A stretch of DNA of 64,000 nt from Rhizomucor pusillus (lineage: Eukaryota; Mucoromycota; Mucoromycetes; Mucorales; Lichtheimiaceae): positions 124,001 to 188,000 of the forward strand of contig FWWN02000169.1 in assembly GCA_900175165.2 (NCBI GenBank). The letters are read 5' to 3'. Below the pieces are notes generated by a model, which worked only from the letters and a program-made list of their open reading frames with translations, was not told the origin of the DNA and did not search any database. Below are positions 1 through 11,700 of this stretch, in pieces. Position numbers and translations under genes: made by a program. How positions within the stretch are numbered: position 1 is the first letter of the stretch; each line of letters starts with the position of its first letter.

Positions 1-53
1 TTACTTTATGTGGAGAACAATGGTTTTGAATGACCGACAATTTTTATGCACAG

Positions 54-522
54 ATCAACGAGAAGTCGCCCTTGACCATCAAGAACTTTGGTGTTTGGAT
101 CCGCTACGACTCTCGCTCCGGTACTCACAACATGTACAAGGAATACCGTGCCTTGTCCCGTGCTGAGGCTGTCGAGAACTGCTGTACGTACTCGTAATTT
201 AATCGGCATTTGGCAAGATTTGAAAATAACGGTTTCTTCTTTGTAGACCAGGACATGGCTGCTCGTCACCGTGCCCGTTTCAGCTCCGTCCAGATCATCA
301 AGGTATAGCTTGAGATCTCTAATGTGTACTGATGTGGATGCTAATTACTGGAATTTACTTCGATTATAGGTTGCTGCTATCAAGGCCGCTGATGTCCGCC
401 GCCAATACATCAAGCAGCTTTTGAACAACAAGCTCGCCTTCCCCTTGCCTCACCGTGTTCAACGCACCGATAAGAGAAAGACCCCTCTTTTCGTTGCCAA
501 GAGACCCTCCACCTTCTACTAA
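54..522 (+). CDS. RPL20: 60S ribosomal protein eL20 (L18a/L20), 3' part
   Basis: Component of the large ribosomal subunit. Three exons are visible: 54-183, 247-302 and 370-522, joined at GT-AG introns in phase. The product runs from [20 protein letters not shown] through [19 protein letters not shown] to a basic tail ending KRPSTFY, the characteristic C-terminal half of fungal eL20. The start lies upstream of the window, because the first visible exon begins right after an intron acceptor (cag at 51-53). Conserved ribosomal proteins are unambiguous at this level of similarity, so only the missing 5' end is uncertain. Confidence 0.95.
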
Positions 523-1387
523 GTGTTTTAGACTTGCCATAAAAAAGCCCCAAGACATTTTCACTCAGCATTCATATATGATCTGCGGTTATATATGTTA
601 TTGTGATGTGGATAATTTATCTTCTCTCTCGCTTTTCTCTAGTTGTCCAAATGATCGGGATCCATTTGAATCATGATACTCTCTAGTTACCAGGATACCA
701 ATGGTTGCTGGGGTAAATTATGGTTAAACTAATGTTAGTGATAACTTTTTATACCAAGTAAGGTCAAAAGAGGATACAGTTCTGGAAAAGGATGATTGGA
801 TCAGGATCACTAAAAATGGGTCAGCCTTCCTGAAGTTGAATCGGCTGAATCGGCCTGGCGAATTCGCTTTGTTGATCTAAACTTGCCAGGGTTGATTCTG
901 ATCCAAATATCCTTCCAACGCTGTACATGCGTTGCAGAATTAGTTATGCGACGCAACATGGACACTGTGGCCAGTGCGAAAACGCTATTCAACAGAAATG
1001 CTCGCCATTCGGTCGGAAAATGAGCCAAGACAACGTCGGAGAAAGGAAAATGGGGAGGAGAGGCTGCATGTTCGGCTTGGTTCCGTCTTCAGAGCTGTCA
1101 ATCACGCAATTTGAAGCACAGGGGTAAAATGGATCTGTTGGTTATAAATCATTGATGCACGACGCTAAACACTGAGAAAATGCGAGTGACCAAGCTGCGT
1201 TGTATGCATACATAATAAGCGGCAAAAAATTCCATTTGTTACTCTGAAACATGACAAACAACTCAGACTTGGGCTTGACCATTGAAAACTCTTTTCCATT
1301 GTGTGATGAGTGAAAAGATTATAAAAGGGAGCCACATTTTACAGGATAGAAATTTGCTATCTTTCTCTTCTCTCTCTTCTCTCTTCC
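523..1387. other. intergenic, no gene seen
   Basis: About 860 bases between the eL20 stop and the next start. Short open frames on both strands lack family motifs and splice context. No tRNA cloverleaf or repeat was recognised. The last part carries the promoter of the next gene. Confidence 0.6.
1320..1327 (+). promoter_or_regulatory. TATA box
   Basis: TATAAAAG lies 61 bases upstream of the ATG at 1388 and is followed by a CT-rich tract (tctttctcttctctctcttc), a common layout of fungal core promoters. The position fits transcription of the UPF0643-like gene. Functional role is inferred. Confidence 0.45.
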
Positions 1388-2124
1388 ATGCTTGCCAATC
1401 CACCTCCTCAGCAACAAGCTCCAGAGAACACCCTTCAAGCGCCGATCACAGGTGGAGACAGTCAGGATATCGAACAGGCCATCGTTGCCAGGGACTTGCA
1501 GGGACGAAGCATCCACAACGATACCGTTGGCCCAGCTGGTTGGACAGGCGAAACTCCAGAGGAGCGTGAAGCTTTCGTAAAATCATTGCGGCCCGTCGAC
1601 AAGGTCTTTCTTGAAAAGTCACTGCCTAAATTCCATGTTGTCACTGAGGATTATGCCAATGTACCATTGAGACAAGCTTTCAACTGGGATGAAGTCGCTT
1701 CGTATCTGGGAACAGAGTTAGAAGGAGATTGGTTCATCGTCGCTTTCCGCAGCGTTCGCAAAGCTACTGCAGACAATAAATTGCTGTTCGAAGCAGATGC
1801 TGCTGCGCAGCGAGAAGCTATTCAAAGTGGAGGTTTGCTAAAGGTATGTATAGCACGCGATTTTTGTGTAGAAGAATACATACTAAAGCTTGCTCTTTCT
1901 CTATTTCTTGCAACCAGTACTGGTACGGTGATTTGAATGACCATCGAGAGTGCCTTGCTATGTGCATCTGGGTGAACCAAGACTATGCCAGGAAAGCAAC
2001 ACGCAAGCCATTGCACCTCCAAGCTGCAAGGTTGGCGCATGAAATGTATGATACATACAATTTAGAGCGTTACAGCTTAGTCAAAAAGAAGGGTGAAAAC
2101 TTCTTCCACTTGCAAGAACTGTAA
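1388..2124 (+). CDS. UPF0643-like conserved protein
   Basis: Two exons, 1388-1843 and 1918-2124, join in phase 0 across a GT-AG intron that carries a TACTAAAG branch-like site near 1881. The product is about 220 residues. The C-terminal part (GGLLK/YWYGDLNDHRECLAMC, then a CIWVNQDYARKA stretch and an MYDTYNLERY helix) resembles the fungal UPF0643 family of unknown function, as I remember it. No catalytic motif, signal peptide or membrane segment is visible. The N-terminus is proline/glutamine-rich and probably disordered. The assignment rests on recall of the family pattern and should be treated as moderate. Confidence 0.6.
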
Positions 2125-2238
2125 AGCCCTCATTTGTCCGCGATTTTTGCATTCTTCCTCCCGTTCCCTTACTTTCATCTTCGCATCATATTTATTATTT
2201 TCCTTTCTTCGTTTTGTGCATTCAAATAAAGACATATA

Positions 2239-2336
2239 CACCTTTTCCAAAAATAAATGTCGCTGCAATTTGTCGTTTTGGTGTATAAATGTATTATAAA
2301 ACTTCACAAAATGCGACATTACTTTTGGGGAAAGTG
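2239..2336. mobile_element. MITE-like element copy 1, TA target duplication
   Basis: A 98-base element flanked by TA (2237-2238 and 2337-2338). Its ends are imperfect inverted repeats of about 25 bases: CACCTTTTCC...AATGTCGC on the left and the reverse complement of GCGACATT...GGGGAAAGTG on the right. A second copy lies at 28930-29028 with the same interior. TA duplication plus a CAC-start inverted repeat points to a Tc1/mariner-derived non-autonomous element. It sits just 5' of the phospholipase gene and supplies a misleading in-frame upstream ATG at 2257. Confidence 0.8.
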
Positions 2337-2391
2337 TACCTTTGCATCCCATCCTTCAGTACGTTTTGTCGTTTTTGGAAGGTCGTCGATC

Positions 2392-5038
2392 ATGCTAGAA
2401 AGTCCGATGAAACTCCATGGCGGCGTCTGTGCACTAAGCAGCCGTGTGCAACTTACCAGCTTGGACGTACGTGGTGTGGGGCGAATGGTAACTGCGCAGC
2501 TGTGTAGAGCTCGATATAAGATCATACTTTCAGCAGCAGCAGCTACAGCTACAGCCGTGTCTGCCACACTGCTTACATCAAATGCAACGACGGCAGCTCA
2601 CGGTTCCAAAGAACAATGTCAAAAGCGTCAAGCGACGATCATACAAACGTCATTACCAAAGCGTAGTGACATGCTTGCGCCTCTTTTCTCCCGCGTCATG
2701 TTAACAGCACGGTCAGAGGAAGGACGCGCTGAAGAGCCAAAGAAACGCTCGGTCGACGATTTTATCGGCAGTTTGTTTAGCAACAAGAGATCCTTCTTGC
2801 CTGATCTGTCCCCGGTTGACAAGATTCAAGCCAGGGTAGCCGAATCATTTTCGTCACAAATTGACAGTTTGCAGAAGAGTTTCGACCGTTTCTGGGAGAT
2901 GCTGAATATGGAAGATTTCCGGAAACTGGTTGACGAGACAGTAGAAGAGTACAAGAATGCTCAACTTCACCCCGAGATACAACGCGACGCACATGTCAGG
3001 TGCGACCTATTGGAAGGCAGTAACTGGTTATGGAAATTAACGGAGCTAATTGAATGGGATAGACAAGGTTCAGAGTTGTCTCAGGGCGAATTGGAATTTC
3101 TCGAGAAACGAAGGAGTCGCCAGATAAAAGCCTTTGCTGATTTTATCGGTGTGGATGTAAGTCAAGTTGACGAACGAGATATCCCAGTCATAGGTGTGGC
3201 AGCGAGGTACTTCGCAAGAAAGAGAAATAACGCTATTGATCGTGTTTTTACGATATGATAATGTTTAGTGGTGGTGGATATCGTGCCATGATCGGCTGCG
3301 CAGGGTATCTCAAGGCCATTGAGAGCAGTGGAGTAATGGACACTGTGACATACATTGCATGTAAGTAATCATACATATGCATTCGACATGCATCGGCTGA
3401 TATCTAGGTCAACACTGCAGCGGTCTCGGGTTCATGCTGGACTATGGCGCAATATTACAGTCCATTATCAAATGGATCTTACGATGTCTTGTTGGATCAT
3501 CTCCAAAGCCATATCCATACTCATTTAGCAAACGTGACAAACTTTGTTGCTGTTCTGAACGCTTCACACGAGAATGCAAAGTTGCTGATGCAGGGCATGA
3601 TTGAGAGATATTACCAGCTAGATGGAACGGTGAACCTAGTGGACGTTTTTGGTATGCTGCTCGGTGGCACTCTCCTAACTAAAAAGGAGACGATATCGCA
3701 AGGATCGTCGGAAGCAGGTGAAAAAGAGGCATACTCTGAAAAGATCTCGGATGTAAAAGTCAAGAGTGAGGATGATGCATCTGCGATACGAGAGCAAGGC
3801 GGTGAAAAAGTTAAGCCCAAGCTGCTCTCACGCGGATCAATGGCTCTCTCTGCACAGGCTCAGTATGTGATGGACGGCTCCAGACCATACCCCATTTACT
3901 GTGTAGTACGCCATGACACTGAAGAGAAAAGCAAAGATCAAGAACAGATATATCAATGGTTCGAATTTACACCGCATGAGATGGGAAGCGAAGAAATCAA
4001 TGGTATGAAGCATATTTAAGCAAGACATTTGACATTACAGTTGACGAGTTTGTTAGCTTGGATACCAGTATGGGCATTTGGAAGAAAGTTCGAAAATGGC
4101 AAGAATACTGAAAGACTTCCTGAACAAGCGCTTTCCATCATGATGGGGTGAGTCAAGGAGACCTGGCAATGCACTGCTTGCAGATTTCTGACCAATATGA
4201 CAGAACGTTTGGCTCTGCATTTGCAGCTAGTCTTGCCCACTTTTACAATGAGATGCGTAGCTTTGTTCCAGCGGCCGCGCTCGACAAAACTGATGAAATG
4301 ATTACTCGATATCGAGACTCTATGTCTGCTTATCACCCAATTTCTGGCGCATGTTTTCCTAATCCTTTCTATCGGCTCGATACCCCGTCTGACGCCAAGG
4401 ATATCCCAGGCATCGAACGATTTCTAAATTCGAAACAGCTGTGCGTAGCGGACGCAGGTCTGGATAACAATTTGCCGTTTTATCCGTTGTTACGTCGCGG
4501 TCGAAACGTTGATATTATCCTAGCCATTGACTTGAGCGCCGACATACAAACTGCGCCGCATTTCGACAGAGCTGAAGGTTATGCGCGGCGTCGAGGAATC
4601 GGAGGATGGCCGATAGGAGCTGGCTGGCCTAAAGAAAAGTCTGAAATTGAGGCCAAGGCGAATGCAAGGCGGTCTGCAAAGAAATATCCTCTAGGAACGT
4701 GTACAATCTTTGATTCCACCGCTTCCCAAATTACGCTGACCCAATCTACACACCAGCCTTCCCATGTTAATCCGATTACAGTCGTATACTTTCCGCTGAT
4801 TGTCAACGAGAACTATGATCCAGACTTTGATCCTCAAACTGCAGACTTTTGCAGCACCTGGAACTTTGTCTACAGCACTTCTCAAGTCTCCAAGTTGACC
4901 GGCCTGGCAGCAGCAAACTGGAATGACAATATCGATAAAGTACGCCATGTTTTGCGAAAAGCATGGGAAAGAAAACGATCCGAACGCATATCAAAAGAGA
5001 TTGAAGCAAATCAACGAGAGATTATATCCACTGCTTAA
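2392..5038 (+). CDS. cytosolic phospholipase A2 (PLA2c/lysophospholipase catalytic domain)
   Basis: Hydrolyses acyl esters of glycerophospholipids. Five exons: 2392-3206, 3269-3360, 3421-4002, 4057-4147 and 4204-5038. All joins keep phase and rebuild the family motifs. The first junction creates IPVIGVAASGGGYRAM (the glycine-rich oxyanion loop plus Arg). The second gives VSGSCW with the nucleophile Ser. The last exon carries VADAGLDNNLPFYPLLRRGR, with the catalytic Asp, followed by VDIILAIDLSAD. A lysine/glutamate-rich insert lies after the nucleophile. An in-frame ATG at 2257 is rejected because it lies inside the MITE; 2392 (MLESPM) is preferred, although later Met residues are possible. 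The N-terminus has an Ala-rich hydrophobic patch that could be a targeting segment. No C2 domain was seen, as in most fungal members. Confidence 0.87.
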
Positions 5039-5072
5039 CCATGAATCAATAGCAAAAAACAAAAGCTTTCTC

Positions 5073-7219
5073 TCAATGTTCTATGTCTTCCCAATCACGG
5101 CCCTTGACTTTTGCAAGTTGCTCTTCTGTAAGGACTGCGCCAGTGGTAAAGTAACCAGATGCGATCTTTGCATCGATCTCGACACTAGATAAATGATATT
5201 AACAATACATGTAAAAACTTTGCGTAAATAAATAGATAAATTTGTAGATCATATATTTTACTTACCGAGAGTCTTCAGGTATCATCTCTTCGGGAATAGG
5301 TACGCGTTCCAAAATTGGGATTCCCGCGCCCACAATAGCGTCGTGTTTCTAGTTATCACGGAATGTTAACAAGTGATGCTCTCTATACGGTGAATGGAGA
5401 TCATACCATATTTGACATGGACTATGAGACAGAGACAATCCTGGTTAGCATAATTTGCATCGAGCAAAGACCTATACAGAAAAGACAACGTACCATCATT
5501 CTATCTATCTTTTGAATACCAAGCCAGTGGAGAACGTCAGGCATGAGCGCCTGGAAGCGCATGTCTTTGACGCCTGCAATGCATTCAGTTCTCAAAAAAT
5601 ATTGATCGGCAGTATCACCGCCAGCTTGTCTCTTCCCTGTAAAGCGATGTCAGTCGTCACTGCTGTCGAGGTGTGTACATATACATTTATTGCTACTTAC
5701 GAGCATTGTATACTAGGTACTTTGTAACTTCACCCAATGCACGACCTTCCTTTCGGACTAGACAGCATGTAAAAGATTAGATGAATGTTTGGATGGGTGA
5801 TTCAGGATCGCGCTTACAGTAAACAATAACACCGACGCCACCTTCTTGGGCTTGCTTGACGCATTGTTCAATGCCGTAAATCAGATAGGGTCTGCAGGTA
5901 CAGATATCACTTCCTGCGTGACAAATTAGAGCCGAGCTTCAGGCAGGAAGTTTATCTTCCCGGTTGCTTACCAAAGACGTCGGAGCCATTGCATTCGTCG
6001 TGCACACGCAGGGTCAATTTCTTGGTCGGGTCTACTCCGATAAAGCATTAATAAAGTTTGATAAAAGATAGCGCAGGGAAATTTAGAGATAACAAGTTGA
6101 TTACCTGAAATGTATGCCGGGTTTCCGAAAATATAGACGCTGATACCACCGATGGGTGGAAGATAGACCTTCAAATCAGGTCTAGTGATCAACTCAGGAT
6201 ACATTCCTCCTGTATCTTCGAAAAGCGCGCGGCGGAGCAATCCCTCGTCAATGCCGAAACGTTTTGCAACACCGGGCAGATACCATACTGGTTCCACAGC
6301 AGCTTTGCTCACTGCCAAGTCGCCGCGCTCGTTTACTACAATCTTGCCGTCAACTTTCAAGCTTCCCTTCTTGACGAGCATTTCCATTTCTGCCATAGTC
6401 ATGTGAGCCTTGGTTGCTGCAATGGTTGGACGAACATCGAGCCCTGCTTCGTATTCTTCCTTGAAAATCTGTGGAGCCAAGTGACCCCACGGATCAAGCG
6501 ATACGATTTTGCTAGGATCTGCCCAGGTCGGATGTGGACCTATCTGGAACGCCGGCTCAGACAGTTCATAGTTGGGTCTATGATTCGTGGGTAAATCGCC
6601 TATAGCGACTGCTAACGCACGGTAGACGCAGTATGAACCACCGTAAGCGCCAATGGCGTTTCTGGCAAAAATAGAAAGCAGATTGACAGTGTCAGCATTT
6701 TCAAAAGTGCTTTGGGGTGCGTGAGAAATGTTATTTACCTTTTCTTTATGCTTCCTGCATGACGAGAGGCTACGATGGGACCGCGTTTCTTTGCGTCAGC
6801 AGCTCCCCACTCGAGCTCCACGGGGTGAATACCGTGTTGATGAGGGTATGCTAATTTTTGGTAATTAATCGTTGAGAGAGGTCCAATGATTGTCATGTTC
6901 CTTTACTTGTTAGAATCACACGGTTCGGGTACAGTGACGATGTGGAATTATTGCCACCACTGCCGCTGCCACTGCTTGACCCTCCATCGCTGGTCTTGCG
7001 CCCTTCTTGAGCCTTTGCTATTGTTGACATTGAGGACGATGGCGAGGAGGGTTTAGGGCTACCCTCGACGGTGCGCGTCAGGTTGTCAACCTAGAATCCG
7101 CCTCGTATCTGTCAGTTAAACGTCCCATTCCTTACAGAAACTCTTTCACTTGCCTGTGTTGAAAGTGCGTCTATTTTTGTGACTAATTGCTGGAGAACAG
7201 TTTCATCCACCATAGTCAT
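5073..7219 (-). CDS. URC1: URC1-like GTP cyclohydrolase II (uracil catabolism)
   Basis: Eleven exons encode 495 residues: 7219-7154, 7090-6907, 6850-6739, 6661-6105, 6034-5972, 5913-5818, 5757-5701, 5636-5494, 5421-5407, 5348-5266 and 5184-5073. Every join is in phase. The protein has a Ser/Gly-rich N-terminal linker, then a GTP cyclohydrolase II-like region: RPTIAATKAHMTMAEME, WYLPGVAKRFGIDEG, RALFEDTGGMYPELITRP, HDECNGSDVFGSDICTC, and RKEGRALGEVTKYLVYN. This matches Urc1 of the URC uracil-degradation pathway described in Lachancea kluyveri, rather than a riboflavin RIB1 enzyme, which is much shorter. One exon is only 15 bases, and intron 1 appears to use a GC donor (CAG/GCAAGT). The gene is divergent from the UPRT gene, which fits a shared pathway. 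Confidence 0.85.
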
Positions 7220-7500
7220 CCTTCTCTGTATAAAGAGAGAAAAGATGGAAAAAAGAGAGAGAGAAGGAGGAAGAAACAAAAGCCTGGAAAAGAAAAAGAT
7301 AGGGCTCTTTATCTTTGTGTCAGGGCAAGCAGCAATCTGCTACGTCAGTTGGTATCGAAAACATAGCTGCCGGAATGAATCACGCTGCCACCAATGAGGT
7401 CCTCCATGTGCAACACTGCATAAAAACTGTAACGCCCGTTTCCCCCAGCTTTGGCAACTTTGTTCCTTTTTCCCTTTTCTTTTCGTTTCTCTGCTTTCCC

Positions 7501-8550
7501 ATGGTCAAAAACACTCTGCACGTTAGCAAGCACCCGCTCATCGCCGTCAAACTTTCCCAACTTCGTGATTCCTCTGCCTCTCCCAAGGTGTTTCGAGAGC
7601 TGGCGCGCGACCTGGCGGGTATGCTGGCTTACGAGGCCACGGAAGAATTAGCCGTGTCATTGGATAAGACCGTACCGTACCATTTTACATCATTCAATCA
7701 TATTGTAATACTCATTCTCTTTTTATTTTTCAGCGTCAAAGCCCTTATGAGCCGTACAAAGCAGCCGAGTTGAAACAGCGCGTCGGCTTGGTTCCGATCC
7801 TGCGCTCTGGTTTGGGACTAGTGGATGGTAAGGGAACGGGGAAGAACATTCATAACAAGTGCTCTCCCATCCGTTCTCTGACTAGCATATCGCTGTAGGC
7901 TTTTTGTCTCTCTTTCCAGATGCACCGGTGCTGCATTTGGGTCTGTTTCGGGAAAAGGTTCGTTTCGTCTGCTGTTATCAGAAGCGGAAATGATAACTGA
8001 TTACGATTATTGTTACAGATATCGCTGCAACCTGTTGAGTATTACAACAAGCTACCAGAAAACCCGAACGTAGACGTTGTGTATGTCCTGGATCCTATAA
8101 TTGCCACAGGTAATGCGACAGGGTTAAAACTTTGATAAGTGGGAGCAACGAGAACTGAATTTGACTGATAACTTCCGTTCCTCGCGGTAAGGTAACACGG
8201 CTGTAGCAACTATCAATGTACTCAAGGAATGGGGTATCCCAGGTGATAACATAAAGTTCGTCGCTATCCTCGGCGTAAGTTTCTGTCTATATTCATATAC
8301 ACGGTTACATTTTCCTGACACTCCACTTCCTTTGCTGTTAGTCCCAGCAAGGTGTAGAACATTTGCAACGAGAACATCCAGACCTGCACCTTTACGTGGC
8401 TTCGGTTGATGAAACTTTAGATAATCAAGGGTAAGTTATACCCGCTCAGTTAATGTCTGTATGTATTATCTTTGGTAACATGAAATATCTAGATACATTC
8501 GTCCCGGTATTGGAGATTCGGGTGACAGGCTATGGAACACTGCATTCTAA
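7501..8550 (+). CDS. uracil phosphoribosyltransferase
   Basis: Converts uracil and PRPP to UMP. Seven exons (7501-7671, 7734-7827, 7899-7957, 8019-8109, 8192-8274, 8342-8430, 8493-8550) encode 214 residues, the usual family length. Diagnostic segments are RVGLVPILRSGLGLVDG, the PRPP loop VYVLDPIIATGNTA, and the uracil-binding C-terminus GYIRPGIGDSGDRLWNT. All six introns are GT-AG and in phase. The ATG at 7501 gives the family-like start MVKNTLHVSKHPLIAVKLSQ; upstream in-frame sequence has no support. The start codon is about 280 bases from the divergent URC1-like start, so the promoter is probably shared. It could be the general FUR1 enzyme or the pathway-specific Urc6; the pairing with URC1 favours a role in uracil catabolism. 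Confidence 0.93.
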
Positions 8551-8790
8551 GCAAGGCTAAGCTGCGGTTGGTTGGATCCCCACGTATTCAACGATGTACA
8601 TGACAGGATATATCATTTAAATAAACAACACAGAACAATGCTTGTCTAAAAAGGAGTCTAAAGAGGAGTCATGATTTTGTGGTATCCCCTTTATTGTTTT
8701 ATTCAATCAGTTGCATGGCCTCAGATACATTGTTTACTTCAAAAAGAAGAAAAAAAACTTTTGAGTTGATTGCTTCGTTGCTTCTCGTTC

Positions 8791-11700
8791 ATGTCAATTG
8801 TACTAGTAGCAATAGTTGTTAACTGGATATCTTGGAGTATTTGGATTGCTCCCGTTCTTGCAAGCAAGTATAGGATCGTACTTGAAACGAGACGAAATTG
8901 TTCTAACATCTATGCATATACTGTACGACAGTTGCTTTTACCACGCAGTGCTGGGAAAAATTGAATGGGTATATATTTGCCATGGCGTAACATTGGTTTC
9001 AGTCAATCAGTGCTGTTCAGCGTTAACTGGCATCCGTAGAAAACCAAACATGTTACAGGATGGATCATGCCGATATGTAGCTCAGGATCCAAGCTATGGT
9101 TGGCAAACCTACAAACCAAACGATTGGGTGTACTATCCTCAACAATCATGTAAGGAATGAAGCAGTTATTAGGTAGCAGCAATCTCATTATCAATGCATG
9201 CTCACGAGCAACACCATTTCTCACAGTGAACCTCTCGATCACCGATTTGTACGTTTCGGTAGCTACAGGTTCGATTACCAAAAAATCATCCACTTTTTGT
9301 GAATAGCTAGTTTTGATTCTTATTATTATAGTGGGAGGTTGTTGTGGACCAAGCCGTCTCGATCCATCAGGCTTTATTTTTCAAGATAATGGCTCGACGT
9401 TTGAGGACACCTCCAACAAAATCACGGCAATCTCGAATGCGCCAATGATGCAAACCGTATCGGTTGTAGGATCATACCTGAAATACTTTATCGACGATCA
9501 CGCTATGGTAAATATAAAGTGGAATGCTTGCAAAGTAAATTCATACATCAATACGGTTGTACCGACTCCTTACATAGAATTTTACTTTGCTGCTCTCGGG
9601 TACAATGGCTGACAAACAGGCAGTCTTGTACGGCTTGGCAGTCGACCGCGCCATGCTGGTTACATACCAATATCTGGACCACAACCGCGTGCTTATAGGC
9701 AACTATTCCAGCGGCGTACTTCGCAATTCTATATACGTGCCCGATGTTACTTTACCTCGCCGCACGCGGTTCATCGTACGTATACCTTCATTAGTTTCGA
9801 TAAGGCTAACATGGATGTTGAATTGTTTGTAGGAAATTGCGATCTATTCATCAAGAGTAAACCCTATCTGTTTATCCTACATTTACGCTGGTATCTATGT
9901 TGATAGGCCAAAAGCAACGATCACCAAGATCTGCTCTACATGTAAGTATATAGAGCAGTGTTGCATGCTTGTCGTTGAATGCAAAGTTCCTTTTATTTCT
10001 AACCAGCCAGATGTTTCTATGCTGTTCAGTGTCGACCACATTGCAGTATCTGGCGCTCGGCAATTTCATCCTGGTCCCTACATGTCTCGCAGTCATGACT
10101 TTCATCATGCCTTCTTTCCAGTTTCCACCGTAAGCAAGATAATCCAGATGGAGGAAAATATGTAGCGACTGACTCACACATATCGCAACAGCCCAGTACG
10201 TTTTTTATGTCGGCAGCCCACGCGGCCTTTGCTCCTCAATGTATTTGTGATGATGGGTAAAAGTTTGCTCACAAGTACTTACTACTGTACCGACGACTTA
10301 CCATCGTTACAGGCTCGTTTATATTTAGTCAAGCGTGGAACTTGATAAATTCACAGTCGAGTATCTTTGACGAGTGGCTTCCTCGAGCGGCCAAGATTAT
10401 AGGTAAGTGCATATATGCAACATCAAGGGCATGGTTTTAATCAGACATTTATATATGTGAACAGAATTGTTCCTTTCGTTCTTTTTGTACGCTGTGTATT
10501 TCTATCCGGTTTTCCTCTGCTATCATGCAAGTTACAGATCAAGGGTGGCGAACCTTTTAGGCAAGTGCATAGCGTTCAATTGATGCGGAAGACTTGGTTC
10601 CATTCTAACATTTAAAAATACAGGTTTCTACTCTACATTGGTTCTTTTCGGACTACGCGTTGTAATCGACCTCCCATCGTTTGTCATAACGTACGCACGT
10701 GAAGTATTCTTCCTAAGTCTCATGATCGTTGCCTCCGTGCCGGCCATCATCGCAAACTGCAACGTTCTTTTGTATTTCTTTGTACGGATATTTGCATACT
10801 CCTCTTGCGACCAATGCCGGCTCGAGTTTCTCCAGGTGGAAGACATTGAGGAGCAATATGTACGGAATCTTTTCAAAAAACGAGGTTTCTCCACCATTGT
10901 AAGTAACAGTAGCAAAAGGACGTTATTTCTCTTTATATCTAACTGCAATTTCTCCAGCGTACAGTTCGCAAGTCTCCATTGGCTCGCCTGTGGGCGTTTG
11001 TTTCTACGGACATCTGGCATTTTTCACTTTGGACATTTATCAACAGGCTGCGACGCCATCCTCTCCGTCTAATGACACGATGGCTACACTCTGTTTTTGG
11101 AATGAACGAGGCAGTGCGGTAAAATTTCTCTGGGATGTTGCTATGTGTTTATGCCATACATTTACTTACTCATCCTCACTATCAATTTTAGCATTCCGTT
11201 TCCAGTCAAGGCATCGCTCTCTCTGCTACTTTACTGTTTCACGCAATTGGTACAAAGATGCGATTGTCTCATTTCTAACATCGAAGAATATTCACGTTTT
11301 ATATTTACGTTGAGCAGATACCCGTTTTATTGACGCAGCTTATCGGCGTCGGTGGTGTAATTCCTACCAAGATCTGCGAATGGTCACCTTTCCTCGCACA
11401 GCTACAGTCTAAGCCAGATCCCATGGGCTTCGCCCAAAAATCGTTTATTGCAATGCAGGTCGTCGTCTACATTGCTACCGTAGGCGCTGGAGGACGCAAG
11501 TATCGTTTTCACTTTCCACGATACGTATGCTACGTTGATTTTTTCCCTTTTTTCTAACCAATATTGCTCTATTTTAGTCTGCAGCATCTACGCGCTCGGT
11601 ATTCTAAGACGCGTTACCAAGGACATACTACGAATTCGTCGAGGTGACTATGGATTATTCAAGGGCAAAAAAGATAACGAGCAAGTACATTTGTACACGA

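Noticed and set aside
2257..2391. Upstream in-frame ATG for the phospholipase
   Set aside because: The ATG and following codons lie inside the MITE, which occurs elsewhere in non-coding DNA, so the extension is accidental.
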